Positions 7,801-16,160 are shown, numbered from the stretch's first letter. The stretch is 28,315 nt of DNA from Bacteroidota bacterium (GCA_023412195.1 JAEYNZ010000085.1:1-28315), one strand, 5' to 3'. The notes: a model not told the origin generated them from the letters alone. Numbers and translations are program-made.

Positions 7801-8376
7801 TCAGTAAATGAGTTGACCTGTAAATTCAGCGGTACCCGATCCTGTATCCCAACTGCGACTGCCCTTATAAATCAATGTTCCTTTAGCGTTTTTAAACGCA
7901 CCGGTTCCTCCATTAACCTCGCAGGTGCATGTAAAAGCCATCACTGGTGTACCCGATGTATTTACTGTACCGGTATAACTTAAGTTCAGCTCATCACCAT
8001 TGGCGGCAGTGATAACAACACTGGCATCGGCTGTCCAAAGGTCAGTCTCAGGAATTGTAATTGTCTCCTGCATTGCCAGCATTGCCTTTCCGATGCGAGT
8101 ACCAGTGCCTGAACCGGCTATGTTGACGTGTATCTGGTTTCCGGGTGGCGGAGGAACAGACCACACGGTAAATTTACTGCTGAAACTGATGCTCCGGATC
8201 TTTTCGTGTGCATTTGATTGATTGCTGGTTGCACCCATAAGTTTATCTTGTGCTTTTTCGACCTTAAACTGACTCTTGTTAATGGAATCAATATAATCTT
8301 CATTCATAACATCTGCACAGCCAACGGTTAAAATAAACAGGATTACCAATGTGGATAAAGGCGCGATTTTTCTCAT
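7801..8376 (-). CDS. Lipoprotein, 191 residues, beta-barrel-like C-terminal domain
   Basis: The N-terminus MRKIAPLSTLVILFILTVGC is a lipoprotein signal peptide with the lipobox ending at Cys20, so the product should be anchored to a membrane. Residues 21-60 are a polar, helix-rich linker. Residues 60-191 are beta-rich: NIAGSGTGTRIGKAM, WTADASVVITAANGDELN, CEVNGGTGAFKNAKGTLI and SGTAEFTGQLIY. The GGTGAFKNAKG pattern followed by GTAEFTG resembles the repeated G-x-G-x-F-x-x-A-x-G motif of allene-oxide-cyclase-like / DUF3224-type eight-stranded barrels, but the exact family is uncertain. It is a single gene, convergent with the 862-residue orphan. No function is proposed. Confidence 0.75.
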   Translation of the reverse strand: MRKIAPLSTLVILFILTVGCADVMNEDYIDSINKSQFKVEKAQDKLMGATSNQSNAHEKIRSISFSSKFTVWSVPPPPGNQIHVNIAGSGTGTRIGKAMLAMQETITIPETDLWTADASVVITAANGDELNLSYTGTVNTSGTPVMAFTCTCEVNGGTGAFKNAKGTLIYKGSRSWDTGSGTAEFTGQLIY

Positions 8377-8755
8377 AAGGTTAGTTTTTAAAGTTTACAA
8401 GTTTTTAATTATCAATTTACAAAAAATAAATGATATAATATCGGTTTGAATTATAATTTAAATCAGCAATCACATTGTTGTGCAGCTGTTTAGTTTTATC
8501 TAATGGGATAACCTGTAACCGGAACTAAAACCAAGGGACATGTATTTATAAACATTATAACCCCTGCCAATCCCGATAATGGGAATGCAAGACGCTCTGC
8601 GGCAGCATTCATTGAATAATATGATCCCCGTCCCCGTTGGGGGATTTATGGGCCGGGTACAAGTTCTGCTAGTCTGGATACTGATATGATTACCTTCTGA
8701 AGAATGATTAAGCCATTCGGATTTCACTAATTAAAAGAAAAATGCAGCGGGAATG
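8377..8755. other. 379-base intergenic region with a degenerate repeat
   Basis: No convincing gene is present. A 75-codon minus-strand frame (8500-8727) lacks a plausible protein composition and overlaps the structured repeat described separately. The part next to the lipoprotein start (8377-8470) is very AT-rich and presumably holds its promoter, but I cannot point to exact elements. Confidence 0.5.
8515..8665 (-). repeat. Degenerate structured intergenic repeat
   Basis: Read on the minus strand, the stretch is a series of short hairpin-forming blocks. They are CCCCCAACGGGGACGGGG, then GAATGCTGCCGCAGAGCG with TCTTGCATTCCC, then ATTCCCATTATCGGGAT, and then GTTTATAAATACATGTCCCT. These blocks and their order resemble an intergenic repeat I remember from Bacteroidota genomes (CCCCAACGGGGAC, TGCCGTAGGNACGATGCAT, ATGTCCCTTCGGGAC), here with several arms broken. 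Recognition is from memory and only one copy is in the window. Confidence 0.4.
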
Positions 8756-9199
8756 CTAGAAGCCAAACTTCTTCCCTAAACCACCAGGCAGCTTATCTTT
8801 TAATGATCCTAACCCCAGGCCTCCCAGCATTTCCTGGATACCTTCCTTGTTATCCTTTCCTTTTGAGGAAGTAAAATCTCCCAGCTTATTTACAACAAAA
8901 GGTACTGCAAACGAGGCAATTTTACTTGCAACATTTTGTGGAATACCCACCCTGGCTGCAAGATTCTGTGCTACTTTACTTTCAAGGTTGCCAGCAAAAC
9001 CCGATGCCGCACCTCCTTTTCCCAGAAGGGACATAATATCATCAAACTGACCTTTTTCGGCTTTAGATGTAATTTCATCCTTTACTGTATTGGTAACAGT
9101 TGAAGAAGCTTCTTCTGCCTTATCACTGCTTAGTTCGCTTTGACCGGCAAGTTTGCCTGCAAGTTCGCCTTTTAAAGTTTGCAAAATATTGTTAATCAT
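8756..9199 (-). CDS. DUF937-like small helical protein
   Basis: A 147-residue soluble protein rich in Ala, Gly, Lys and Ser. N-terminal helices (MINNILQTLKGELAGKLA) are followed by a Ser/Glu/Lys-rich region. Next comes GKGQFDDIMSLLGKGG-like sequence with alternating helices and Gly turns (VAQNLAARVGIPQNVASK, IASFAVPFVVNKLGDFTS), and a Gly-rich tail (EMLGGLGLGSLKDKLPGG). This low-complexity helical pattern with LLG and GGLG turns matches DUF937/YidB-like proteins, whose function is unknown. It has no signal peptide. It is divergent from the HerA-like ATPase gene, with 78 bases between the two starts, so the intergenic region is presumably a shared regulatory region. Confidence 0.7.
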   Translation of the reverse strand: MINNILQTLKGELAGKLAGQSELSSDKAEEASSTVTNTVKDEITSKAEKGQFDDIMSLLGKGGAASGFAGNLESKVAQNLAARVGIPQNVASKIASFAVPFVVNKLGDFTSSKGKDNKEGIQEMLGGLGLGSLKDKLPGGLGKKFGF

Positions 9200-9277
9200 A
9201 ATGTGTATTTTAAATGAAAGAATAAGTTAAGGCTTTATTTTGAAAAAATTGTATCTTTCAGTGCATATATTCAAAAA

Positions 9278-10822
9278 ATGAAGAAAGACAAGTTTATAGA
9301 AACACTCTCACTCTCCTATCAATTTAAAGGGGAGTCTATCTTAATGGGATCAGCAATATTTGAAAATGATCAAAATACAGGGATACAAATCAGATTGCCA
9401 TTGAAAATTATGAACCGTCATGGGCTTATATCAGGAGCTACCGGTACAGGGAAAACCAAAACTTTACAGGTTGTGGTTGAAAACTTATCCAATGCCTCCG
9501 TTCCGGTTCTTGTAATGGATATCAAAGGCGACCTGAGCGGCCTGGGTGCACCCGGATCTGCCAATCAGGTTATTGAATCGAGGGCAAAAACAATTGGTAT
9601 AAACTGGTCAGGAAAGGCATTTCCAATTGAGTTTTTAAGCATTTCGGAAGCTCCGGGCGCCAAATTAAGGGCAACTGTTTCTGAATATGGCCCAATTCTT
9701 CTTGCAAAGATCCTGGACCTGAATGAAAGCCAGGGCAGTATTTTATCAATGATCTTTAAATATTGCGACGACCGTCGGCTGCCACTACTTGACTTAAAAG
9801 ATTTGAAAAGTGTATTAAACTATATTAAAAACGAAGGTAAGCACGAGTTTAATTCGGAATATGGATTTGCACACACCACGTCAGTGGGCTTAATTATGAG
9901 AAATATTATCCAGCTTGAACAACAAGGTGCCAATGAAATTTTTGGTGAACCCTCTTTTGATGTCCTGGACCTTATGCAACTCTCCTCCTCCGGTGAAGGT
10001 ATTGCTCATGTTATCCGGTTAACAGATATGCAAAGCAAACCCAACCTGTTCAGCACTTTTATGCTTTGCCTGCTTGCTGAAATATTTGAAACACTACCCG
10101 AAGTGGGCGATCCTGAAAAGCCAAAGCTGGTAATTTTTATTGATGAGGCACACCTGATTTTCAAGAATGCTTCCAAAAATCTTCTGGATCAACTGGAAAT
10201 GACAATTAAACTTATCAGATCGAAAGGTGTAGGTATCTTTTTTATAACCCAGTCACCCAACGATATACCAGCTTCCATTTTAGGACAACTGGGAACAAAA
10301 ATACAGCATGCATTGAGGGCATTTACTGCCAAAGACCGTAAAGCAATTAAACTGGCAGCTGAAAATTATCCGTTCTCATCGTTTTATGATGTAGATGATT
10401 TAATTACCCAACTTGGGACCGGTGAAGCTTTTATTTCTACTTTAAATGAAAAGGGAAGGCCAACCGAACTGGCTCATACGCTTATCCGTCCTCCTTATTC
10501 ACGTATGGATATTCTTAGTGATTATGAAATCAAACAAATTGAAGAAAAGTCGAAGCTGATTAGAAAGTACAATACAGAATACGACAGGGAAAGCGCATAT
10601 GAAATTTTGAAAGAAAGGCTGGAAGAAAAAGCCGGACAGGATACATCCAGGTCTCAATCAGCAGAATCACCTTCCGGCAGGACAACAACCCGAAGGACTT
10701 CCAAACAGCCATCAACATTAGAAAAAGTATTAAAAAGTTCGGTAACCCGTACAATTGCCCGGGAAGTTACACGCGGACTGCTGGGGGTATTAGGCTTGAG
10801 AGGTACAACCCGAAGAAGGTAA
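9278..10822 (+). CDS. HerA-like / DUF853 family ATPase
   Basis: A 514-residue P-loop NTPase of the DUF853 branch (YjgR type) of the HerA/FtsK superfamily, cytoplasmic. Walker A is GATGTGKT at residues 53-60 and Walker B is LVIFIDEAH at 284-292. A sensor-like ITQSP follows at 323-327, and a candidate arginine finger lies in KIQHALRAFT (Arg347). The middle section DIKGDLSGLGAPG at 81-93 is characteristic of DUF853. The C-terminal 100 residues are a charged helix (YEILKERLEEKAGQ) followed by a basic Ser/Thr/Arg-rich tail ending RGTTRRR, which could contact nucleic acid. Length fits the family. HerA relatives pump DNA with NurA nucleases, but no nuclease gene is adjacent, and DUF853 members have no firm role. 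It is a single gene divergent from the DUF937-like gene. Confidence 0.9.
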   Translation: MKKDKFIETLSLSYQFKGESILMGSAIFENDQNTGIQIRLPLKIMNRHGLISGATGTGKTKTLQVVVENLSNASVPVLVMDIKGDLSGLGAPGSANQVIESRAKTIGINWSGKAFPIEFLSISEAPGAKLRATVSEYGPILLAKILDLNESQGSILSMIFKYCDDRRLPLLDLKDLKSVLNYIKNEGKHEFNSEYGFAHTTSVGLIMRNIIQLEQQGANEIFGEPSFDVLDLMQLSSSGEGIAHVIRLTDMQSKPNLFSTFMLCLLAEIFETLPEVGDPEKPKLVIFIDEAHLIFKNASKNLLDQLEMTIKLIRSKGVGIFFITQSPNDIPASILGQLGTKIQHALRAFTAKDRKAIKLAAENYPFSSFYDVDDLITQLGTGEAFISTLNEKGRPTELAHTLIRPPYSRMDILSDYEIKQIEEKSKLIRKYNTEYDRESAYEILKERLEEKAGQDTSRSQSAESPSGRTTTRRTSKQPSTLEKVLKSSVTRTIAREVTRGLLGVLGLRGTTRRR

Positions 10823-10991
10823 GGTCAGCTGCAGGCGCGGAAGGTTCTGGGTGTAAGAAAATCGATTTACCTGTATTATTGGTGGAAAGTAGCACAGAAT
10901 GATAAGCTTAAAGAACTTTTCAATTCAACAACAACATCACTCTGTGCTTTCTTTATAATACCATCATCCAATCTGTAAAAGTAATGGAAAA

Positions 10992-11258
10992 TCAATGCGT
11001 CTGATCGTGACCCAGTTGTTTTACAAGCTTGTTGTAAATTCCAAATAAAAGGAATGAAGGAGCCCACTGCCCTATAAAAAGTGCCGTTTTACCTCTTCCT
11101 GCTATTTTTAAACTCAGGGAAACAACCATGGATGCGATAGATGCCCATAAAAATACATCCGATGGGATCTTTGCAGTTTGCTCTTCAATTTTTCTTGCAA
11201 CCTTCCCTTCTTCCTGATTGGGATTAATCTTGTTTACTTTTTCTTTAACTTGTTCCAT
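10992..11258 (-). CDS. Conserved small membrane protein, 88 residues
   Basis: The N-terminal 30 residues are charged and helical (MEQVKEKVNKINPNQEEGK, VARKIEEQTAKIPSD). Two hydrophobic segments follow: VFLWASIASMVVSLSLKIAG (about 36-55) and TALFIGQWAPSFLLFGIYNKL (about 58-78). A short polar tail ends the protein. This arrangement (VARxIEEQTAKxPSDVFLWA, GQWxPxxLxxGxYNKLV) is a conserved hypothetical protein I have seen in Bacteroidota. The role is unknown. It appears monocistronic and is convergent with the HerA-like gene, with 169 bases between them that hold no evident feature. Confidence 0.75.
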   Translation of the reverse strand: MEQVKEKVNKINPNQEEGKVARKIEEQTAKIPSDVFLWASIASMVVSLSLKIAGRGKTALFIGQWAPSFLLFGIYNKLVKQLGHDQTH

Positions 11259-11370
11259 AACTGTTGTCGTTTTAGGGTTACTACTATGTGAGTAATTAGG
11301 ACAACTGAATTGTTATAAAGTTCATTGTGCGAGTAACAAGTTGTGAAAGAATAAAACAGGGATCGTCACC

Positions 11371-11447
11371 TTGCTCCTTGCCCTGTGCACTGTGCAATTA
11401 CCCCTGTGTTCTGTGGCCTAGGCGCTGTGCGCTGTGCTCTTCGTTCT
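11371..11447. repeat. 7-bp tandem repeat, about 11 units, overlapping a kinase C-terminus
   Basis: Read on the plus strand in steps of seven from 11371, the units are TTGCTCC, TTGCCCT, GTGCACT, GTGCAAT, TACCCCT, GTGTTCT, GTGGCCT, AGGCGCT, GTGCGCT, GTGCTCT and TCGTTCT. The consensus is GTGCNCT. The phase is kept for all 77 bases although units vary. The stop codon and last 16 codons of the histidine kinase (from 11398) lie inside it. Confidence 0.8.
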
Positions 11448-13317
11448 GGTATTCCTTTAGGTAACAGTAAAAAGTTGTCCCTTCTCCGGGTGTACTTTCT
11501 ACTGTTATATGCCCCCCGTTTAGTTCAAGAATTTCTTTGATCATATACAATCCTATACCAGTTCCTTTATTTATTTTAGGATTGACTCTATGAAACGGAG
11601 AGAACAACTTTTTACCATAGGATTCCAGATCGATGCCAATGCCATTATCACTTATTGCCAATAATGTAAAATCATCTTTATATTGTGTAGTGATCTGAAC
11701 AGACAAGGGTACATCTTCACGCCTGTATTTAATAGCATTGCTAATAAGATTATTAATGATACTATAAAGAAATAATTCGATATAGGAGATTTCAGGTTTT
11801 TCCAGGTTCCGCTGGATTACAACCTGTCCCAACTGATCATTATATTCTAAAAGGATTTTATCCAATAAGCCATCAATATTTATTACTGTTGCTGCAGATC
11901 TGTCATTACTTCGCATACTCAGAATATTAGTAACCCCAAGAATGGTGATGTTCAGCTGATCAGCCAGATCCCTAAATCGTGATAATAACATTACTTTATC
12001 TTCCGTGGCTAAACTATCCATGAGTTCAAGCGCACCATACATATTAGCCACCGGGCTTTTAAGATCGTGAGCGGCAATATAAAGTAAGTCTTCGAAAAGC
12101 TTGTTGTCATTTTTCAACCGCTTTTCAATATTTCGCTGATGGGTTATATCAGTATTTGTGCCTAACCAATGAATGATTCTTCCATTTTCATCTTTCAGAG
12201 GGATAGCACGTGTCAGAAACCAGCGGTACTCTCCCTCTCGGTTCCTGAGTGGAAACAGATCTTCCCATACTTCGCCTTTTTCGATGGAATTTTTTTTACT
12301 TTCCAATACCTTATTAACATATTTAGGGTGATGAACTTTTTGCCAACCCCACCCCTCCATTTCTTCAAATGTAGTTCCGGTATATTCATACCAGCGCTGG
12401 TTAAACCAGAAAACCCAGCCTTTATCATCCATTATCCAGGCAAGCTGAGACATATTGTTTGCCAGTACCCGAAATTTTTCCTCACTTTCGGCCAATGCCT
12501 TTTCCACCTCTTTCCTTTCGGTTATATCCATTACTATACCGTAAGTTCTAGTTGGGTTTTCATGAAAATCAAATTCAGTTATCCCTCTGACATTAATCCA
12601 GCGAATGGAGCCGTCAGGAAGAATAATCCGGTGATCATTGTTAAACTCAGATTTTTGGTAGGGGTCAAAATGTTGCTGTGCAAGTTTAATGACCATATTT
12701 CTGTCTTCAGGATGAACATATTCCGGAATTCCATCCTTTAGCGGAAAAGTATCTTCTGGTTTTAATCCGTAAATTTTCAACAATTCCGGTGACCAGTAAT
12801 TTTCTCCTGTTTTCAGGTTTCTGAAATAGGCACCGATTTTAGCTGCTGAAGACGCAATTTTATAATACTGTTCGCTGGCATGAAGTGCTTCTTCTGCGTT
12901 TTTCCTTTCAGTTATATCTTCGATAACACCAACAAACATATTAAAATCTCCTTGCTTATCGAAAACTGCAGATCCGTTTAGTTTCACCCATACTATTGAC
13001 CCGTCTTTTCTGATATAACGCTTTTCCATGCTGTAGGAGCTGATTTCACCGAGAAAAAGAGCCTCTGCCTTTAAAAGATCAGCTTCCAGGTCGTCAGGAT
13101 GGGTTAATTCCTGAAATGATTTATTCAATAGTTCTTCTTTAGTATATCCTGTAACTTCGGAGAATTTACTATTCACCATTGTGAAGTGCCCGTGTTTGTC
13201 TATTTGGGCTATCCCTACCGCAGCATTTTCAAAAATTAATTTAAATAATGGTTCCTGTAATATGAGAGATGAATGATTGGAGCTTTCCACAACTGGCATA
13301 TTTAATCGGTAATACAT
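11398..13317 (-). CDS. Multi-PAS sensor histidine kinase
   Basis: A 639-residue cytoplasmic sensor kinase without membrane segments. It carries three PAS/PAC units, at about residues 24-140 (ends FVGVIEDITERK), 150-270 (ends YGIVMDITERK) and 278-396 (ends LGTNTDITHQR). A HisKA domain has the H-box AAHDLKSPVANM with phospho-acceptor His417. The HATPase_c domain has its N-box at NNLISNAIKYRR, G1 at ISDNGIGID and G2 at GTGIGLYMIKEI. There is no receiver domain and no adjacent response regulator, so its partner is encoded elsewhere. The signal is unknown. ATG at 13317 is used; MPVV six codons later is an alternative. The last residues (NEEHSAQRLGHRTQG) are coded by the heptamer repeat and do not belong to the ATPase fold. 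Upstream, 13318-13574 is AT-rich without a clear feature. Confidence 0.9.
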   Translation of the reverse strand: MYYRLNMPVVESSNHSSLILQEPLFKLIFENAAVGIAQIDKHGHFTMVNSKFSEVTGYTKEELLNKSFQELTHPDDLEADLLKAEALFLGEISSYSMEKRYIRKDGSIVWVKLNGSAVFDKQGDFNMFVGVIEDITERKNAEEALHASEQYYKIASSAAKIGAYFRNLKTGENYWSPELLKIYGLKPEDTFPLKDGIPEYVHPEDRNMVIKLAQQHFDPYQKSEFNNDHRIILPDGSIRWINVRGITEFDFHENPTRTYGIVMDITERKEVEKALAESEEKFRVLANNMSQLAWIMDDKGWVFWFNQRWYEYTGTTFEEMEGWGWQKVHHPKYVNKVLESKKNSIEKGEVWEDLFPLRNREGEYRWFLTRAIPLKDENGRIIHWLGTNTDITHQRNIEKRLKNDNKLFEDLLYIAAHDLKSPVANMYGALELMDSLATEDKVMLLSRFRDLADQLNITILGVTNILSMRSNDRSAATVINIDGLLDKILLEYNDQLGQVVIQRNLEKPEISYIELFLYSIINNLISNAIKYRREDVPLSVQITTQYKDDFTLLAISDNGIGIDLESYGKKLFSPFHRVNPKINKGTGIGLYMIKEILELNGGHITVESTPGEGTTFYCYLKEYQNEEHSAQRLGHRTQG

Positions 13318-13574
13318 TGTTAGTCCAAAATAAAGATTTTTTGTTAAATATAAAACACGGATCAGGATAGCTTTGTTTTGTGGCAGTGTGATTGTCGGTG
13401 TAGAATATGTCGTGGATGCTGCTAATAGGCTTGTAAAATTTCACGCGCAGCCTACCCAAAAAGTATTTAACTGGATCTGAAATTTAAAATTTTCTGCTTT
13501 TGATAATTACGCCTTTTCTGTTATTTCCTTTTGGTTATATTGATGTCTGAGATTTGATTTAAATACAGTCAAAG

Positions 13575-14345
13575 ATGTTTGAACAATTCATTTTAGCCAG
13601 TTCTCTGCCAAAAATAGAAAGCAGGTTCAACAAGATAAAAATGCCGGATATCATGTATTCTCCGTCTTTTAATATTAGGTGTGGGGATGAAACACCTGTA
13701 ATTGTTCAGGGGCAGAACCATCGGTTTCAAAAGATCATCTTTGGCTTGCGCAAAGGGGATGTTTCTGAACATTTCATCCGTGCAGAAGGGAATAAAAACA
13801 AAATCGATGATCCTGGCTATACAGGTTCCAAGGCAATATTTCTAATGCCGGAACATAAAAAACAGATAAGATTCCACAGGTGCCTTGTTCCTGCCGACGC
13901 ATTCATTGTAAGAAATTCATCCGGAAGTTATTTTCTGGTCTTTCTGCAACAAAAAAAAAGGCCATTTGCATTTGCCGGGATCTATTTTAATGGTACAGAA
14001 GGAGATCATTCGTTTGCGATTATTACTGTACCTGCCAACCCACTGCTTGCATACCTGGAACAGAAAAGAATGCCTGTGATTCTGCATCCGAAAGATGAAA
14101 CCAGGTGGTTAAAAGAGGATACTTCCCTTTCACAGGTCCTTCAGGCTTTAGTTATCTATCCTGCAAAGCTTATGAATGCATATCCAATAGCACCTCCGCC
14201 ATATGATCTCAACAATGTTTCACTGGTGAAACCCATTGGGGATTTGTTGTATCAGGAACAGCAGGAATTCATGCTCATGAAACGTAAACCAAAAAAAGCA
14301 TTTTCAGCAGCCATAACATTTTCAGACAGGAGAAAACCCATCTGA
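13575..14345 (+). CDS. SRAP (YedK/HMCES) family protein lacking all catalytic residues
   Basis: A 256-residue protein that follows the SRAP fold from end to end. MFEQFILASSLPKIESRF fits the family start MCGRFxLxxxxxxxxxRF, SFNIRCGDETPVI fits YNIAPTQ, RCLVPADAFIV fits RCLVPADGFYEW, FAFAGIYF fits FAGLW, IITVPANPLL fits the T-x-x-AN segment, and KRMPVIL fits HxRMPVIL. Active members use Cys2, an Asn near 75, a Glu near 105 and a His near 160 to form and resolve a thiazolidine with abasic DNA. Here those positions are Phe2, Phe67, Val112 and Gln163. The protein should therefore be unable to crosslink abasic sites in the known way, though it may still bind DNA. The frame is intact and the length normal, so it is not simple decay. 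No SOS operon partner is adjacent. Confidence 0.8.
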   Translation: MFEQFILASSLPKIESRFNKIKMPDIMYSPSFNIRCGDETPVIVQGQNHRFQKIIFGLRKGDVSEHFIRAEGNKNKIDDPGYTGSKAIFLMPEHKKQIRFHRCLVPADAFIVRNSSGSYFLVFLQQKKRPFAFAGIYFNGTEGDHSFAIITVPANPLLAYLEQKRMPVILHPKDETRWLKEDTSLSQVLQALVIYPAKLMNAYPIAPPPYDLNNVSLVKPIGDLLYQEQQEFMLMKRKPKKAFSAAITFSDRRKPI

Positions 14346-14598
14346 ACTATTGGATCTCTGCTGCTGATGATTCCACTGCTGGTCAGTACAATTCATAATG
14401 AAATAAAGATATTGCAACTTTACCTGCCATACCTGCTGGGATATTCATTCCGTATAGCCCTGAGGGGGCAGTCTTTGACTTTATAGGATTTTTTATTATT
14501 AAGCCTGGAAGTAAAATGCAACAATATCATAATTTTACCTTTCAGATTTAATTCCTTGGATTCCAAATTAAATTAGGTTGAAATAGTTATCTTATAAC

Positions 14599-15390
14599 AT
14601 GCAAAAGACACAGTTCAGGATACAAAAAATGGATTGCCCCAGCGAGGAGCAGATGATCAGGATGAAGCTTCAGCAATTCCGTATAAAAAATCTTGAATTT
14701 GATATCCCCAAACGGTTGCTAAACGTTTATCACCATGAACCAGTAAACAGTATCAAGGCATCGCTTGACCAGTTGAATCTGGGAACCACGCTTATTTCCT
14801 CCGAACAAGTCACTTCAGCCCCTGGGGTTGAAGTTCAAAGCAGGGAAAGAAAACTGCTTTGGATCGTACTTGCCATTAATTTTTCTTTTTTTTCAATTGA
14901 AATGACAACCGGCCTCATTTCAAATTCCATGGGACTGGTGGCAGACAGTTTGGATATGCTTGCCGACAGTTTTGTTTACGGGTTGGCATTGTATGCAGTT
15001 GGCGGAACTGTTGTACGGAAAAAGAACATTGCACGGGCAGCTGGTTACTTCCAGATCGTACTTGCCATTTTAGGTTTTTCTGAAGTAGTGCGCCGTTTTG
15101 CAGGAAATGAAAGAATGCCTGATTTCATGACCATGATCGTGGTATCGGTACTGGCGCTAATGGCAAACATTTTATGCCTGTACCTGCTGCAACAAGCACG
15201 GAGCCGGGAAGCTCATATGCAGGCATCCATGATTTTTACCTCAAATGACATTATCATCAATTCGGGAGTGATCATTGCAGGATTGCTGGTGAACTGGCTT
15301 AACTCAGGGTACCCCGATATGATTATAGGAGCAGTTGTTTTTATCATTGTGGCAAGGGGAGCTTACAGGATACTACAGTTGTCTAAGTAG
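14599..15390 (+). CDS. Cation diffusion facilitator-type metal transporter with N-terminal HMA-like domain
   Basis: A 263-residue inner-membrane protein. Residues 1-65 look like a heavy-metal-associated fold with a single Cys (KMDCPSEEQ) in place of the usual CxxC. Six hydrophobic helices follow at about 86-107, 112-135, 146-166, 177-198, 211-234 and 239-258. Helix 2 carries ADSLDMLADS, giving the DxxxD half (Asp119, Asp123) of the CDF metal site. In helix 5, which normally has HxxxD or DxxxD, only Asp217 remains (FTSND), with Phe213 at the first ligand position. The cytoplasmic C-terminal domain of many CDFs is absent. It probably exports a divalent metal, but selectivity is unclear. The preceding 250 bases (14346-14598) hold no gene or clear promoter. 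Confidence 0.8.
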   Translation: MQKTQFRIQKMDCPSEEQMIRMKLQQFRIKNLEFDIPKRLLNVYHHEPVNSIKASLDQLNLGTTLISSEQVTSAPGVEVQSRERKLLWIVLAINFSFFSIEMTTGLISNSMGLVADSLDMLADSFVYGLALYAVGGTVVRKKNIARAAGYFQIVLAILGFSEVVRRFAGNERMPDFMTMIVVSVLALMANILCLYLLQQARSREAHMQASMIFTSNDIIINSGVIIAGLLVNWLNSGYPDMIIGAVVFIIVARGAYRILQLSK

Positions 15391-15563
15391 GAAGGATGTT
15401 AAATCAGGTCATATTGACGGGGAGATACTATACCAATGTCTCAATGGATTAGGGTCGTTTTGCAACATGATATTAAACCTGACAAAACCTAAACCAATCG
15501 TTCACATAAATGTTCTATATATCCGGGTTAAACAGAAGGAAAAACCTTTTAACGATTACAGAT

Positions 15564-15986
15564 ATGGAACCTTTTGAAGTGCGTATAGGAAATTTTGTAC
15601 TGGTGCCGCAAATTGATCTGAAGGTGCTCCTGCCTTCTGTTCCCAAAGTCATAAAAGGCATTACTGCACAAAACGAATTTGAATTCGCTGGAGATCATTT
15701 TGATACCACACTTAAAATTCATTCAAAACATTGTAAGGGAATCCAGCTCATTCCAGAACACCTGGAGTTTTTAGGATTTAAGAAGATGAATGAATTCCAG
15801 TATGTTCACAAGGTTCTGGAAATGGCACTGGAAGATTTTAAAGAATTTTTTGTATGGAAAATTCATAAGAACCTGGCGGTAAGGATCGAATCAGTCCACC
15901 ACTTGCAAAACCTGATAGCTGACATGACTACCTATAGCTATATGCCCGATTTTAAACCGTTTTTCCAACAATACCTGGAGGTCTGA
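15564..15986 (+). CDS. VHxLQNL-type phage-associated hypothetical protein
   Basis: A 140-residue protein starting at ATG 15564 (MEPFEVRIGNFVLV). An upstream in-frame ATG at 15510 would add 18 residues with no similarity to the family. The order of motifs is VRIGNFVLV near the start, LIPEHLEFLGFKK in the middle and VRIESVHHLQNLIADMT near the end. It matches a small protein family often found in Bacteroidota phages and islands, of the form ELRIGNxV, IPLTxExLxxxGFxK, VHxLQNLYxxLT. Its function is not known. The central region differs from typical members. No other phage gene is visible, so this may be a single captured gene. A bidirectional terminator follows about 90 bases downstream. Confidence 0.65.
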   Translation: MEPFEVRIGNFVLVPQIDLKVLLPSVPKVIKGITAQNEFEFAGDHFDTTLKIHSKHCKGIQLIPEHLEFLGFKKMNEFQYVHKVLEMALEDFKEFFVWKIHKNLAVRIESVHHLQNLIADMTTYSYMPDFKPFFQQYLEV

Positions 15987-16076
15987 CAGCTGCATAATAA
16001 TCCTATTTTTAAACTAACAGGCAAGCTTCCAAAATTATAAATTCTAGCTAGTGAAATTTATTTAAGAATTTCAAAT

Positions 16077-16119
16077 AAAAAAAAAGAGTTTGAGCAAAGC
16101 TTCAGAACTCTTTTTTTTT
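16077..16119. terminator. Bidirectional intrinsic terminator
   Basis: An A-rich run, the stem AGAGTT pairing with AACTCT, an inner GC/GC pairing and a T tract of nine (AACTCTTTTTTTTT) form a hairpin with A and T tails on both sides. It lies between the convergent VHxLQNL-type gene and the ferredoxin gene and can serve both. A second, weaker hairpin (AACCC and GGGTT) follows at 16120-16140. Confidence 0.8.
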
Positions 16120-16160
16120 AAAACCCCTTATGAGGGTTAAGTTAAACTTATCAATGCAAC

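Noticed and set aside
8500..8727. 75-codon minus-strand frame, considered as a fragment of a Fibrobacter-type FISUMP domain because of NVYKYMSLGFSSGYR
   Set aside because: The resemblance is short, the rest of the frame does not fit, and the DNA is better explained as a structured repeat.
12169..12741. 190-codon plus-strand open frame opposite the three-PAS kinase
   Set aside because: It is the antisense of strongly conserved PAS sequence; its composition is rich in Phe and Ile without domain logic.
15335..15577. 80-codon plus-strand frame after the CDF gene
   Set aside because: It overlaps the CDF end and the start of the next gene and has no family resemblance.
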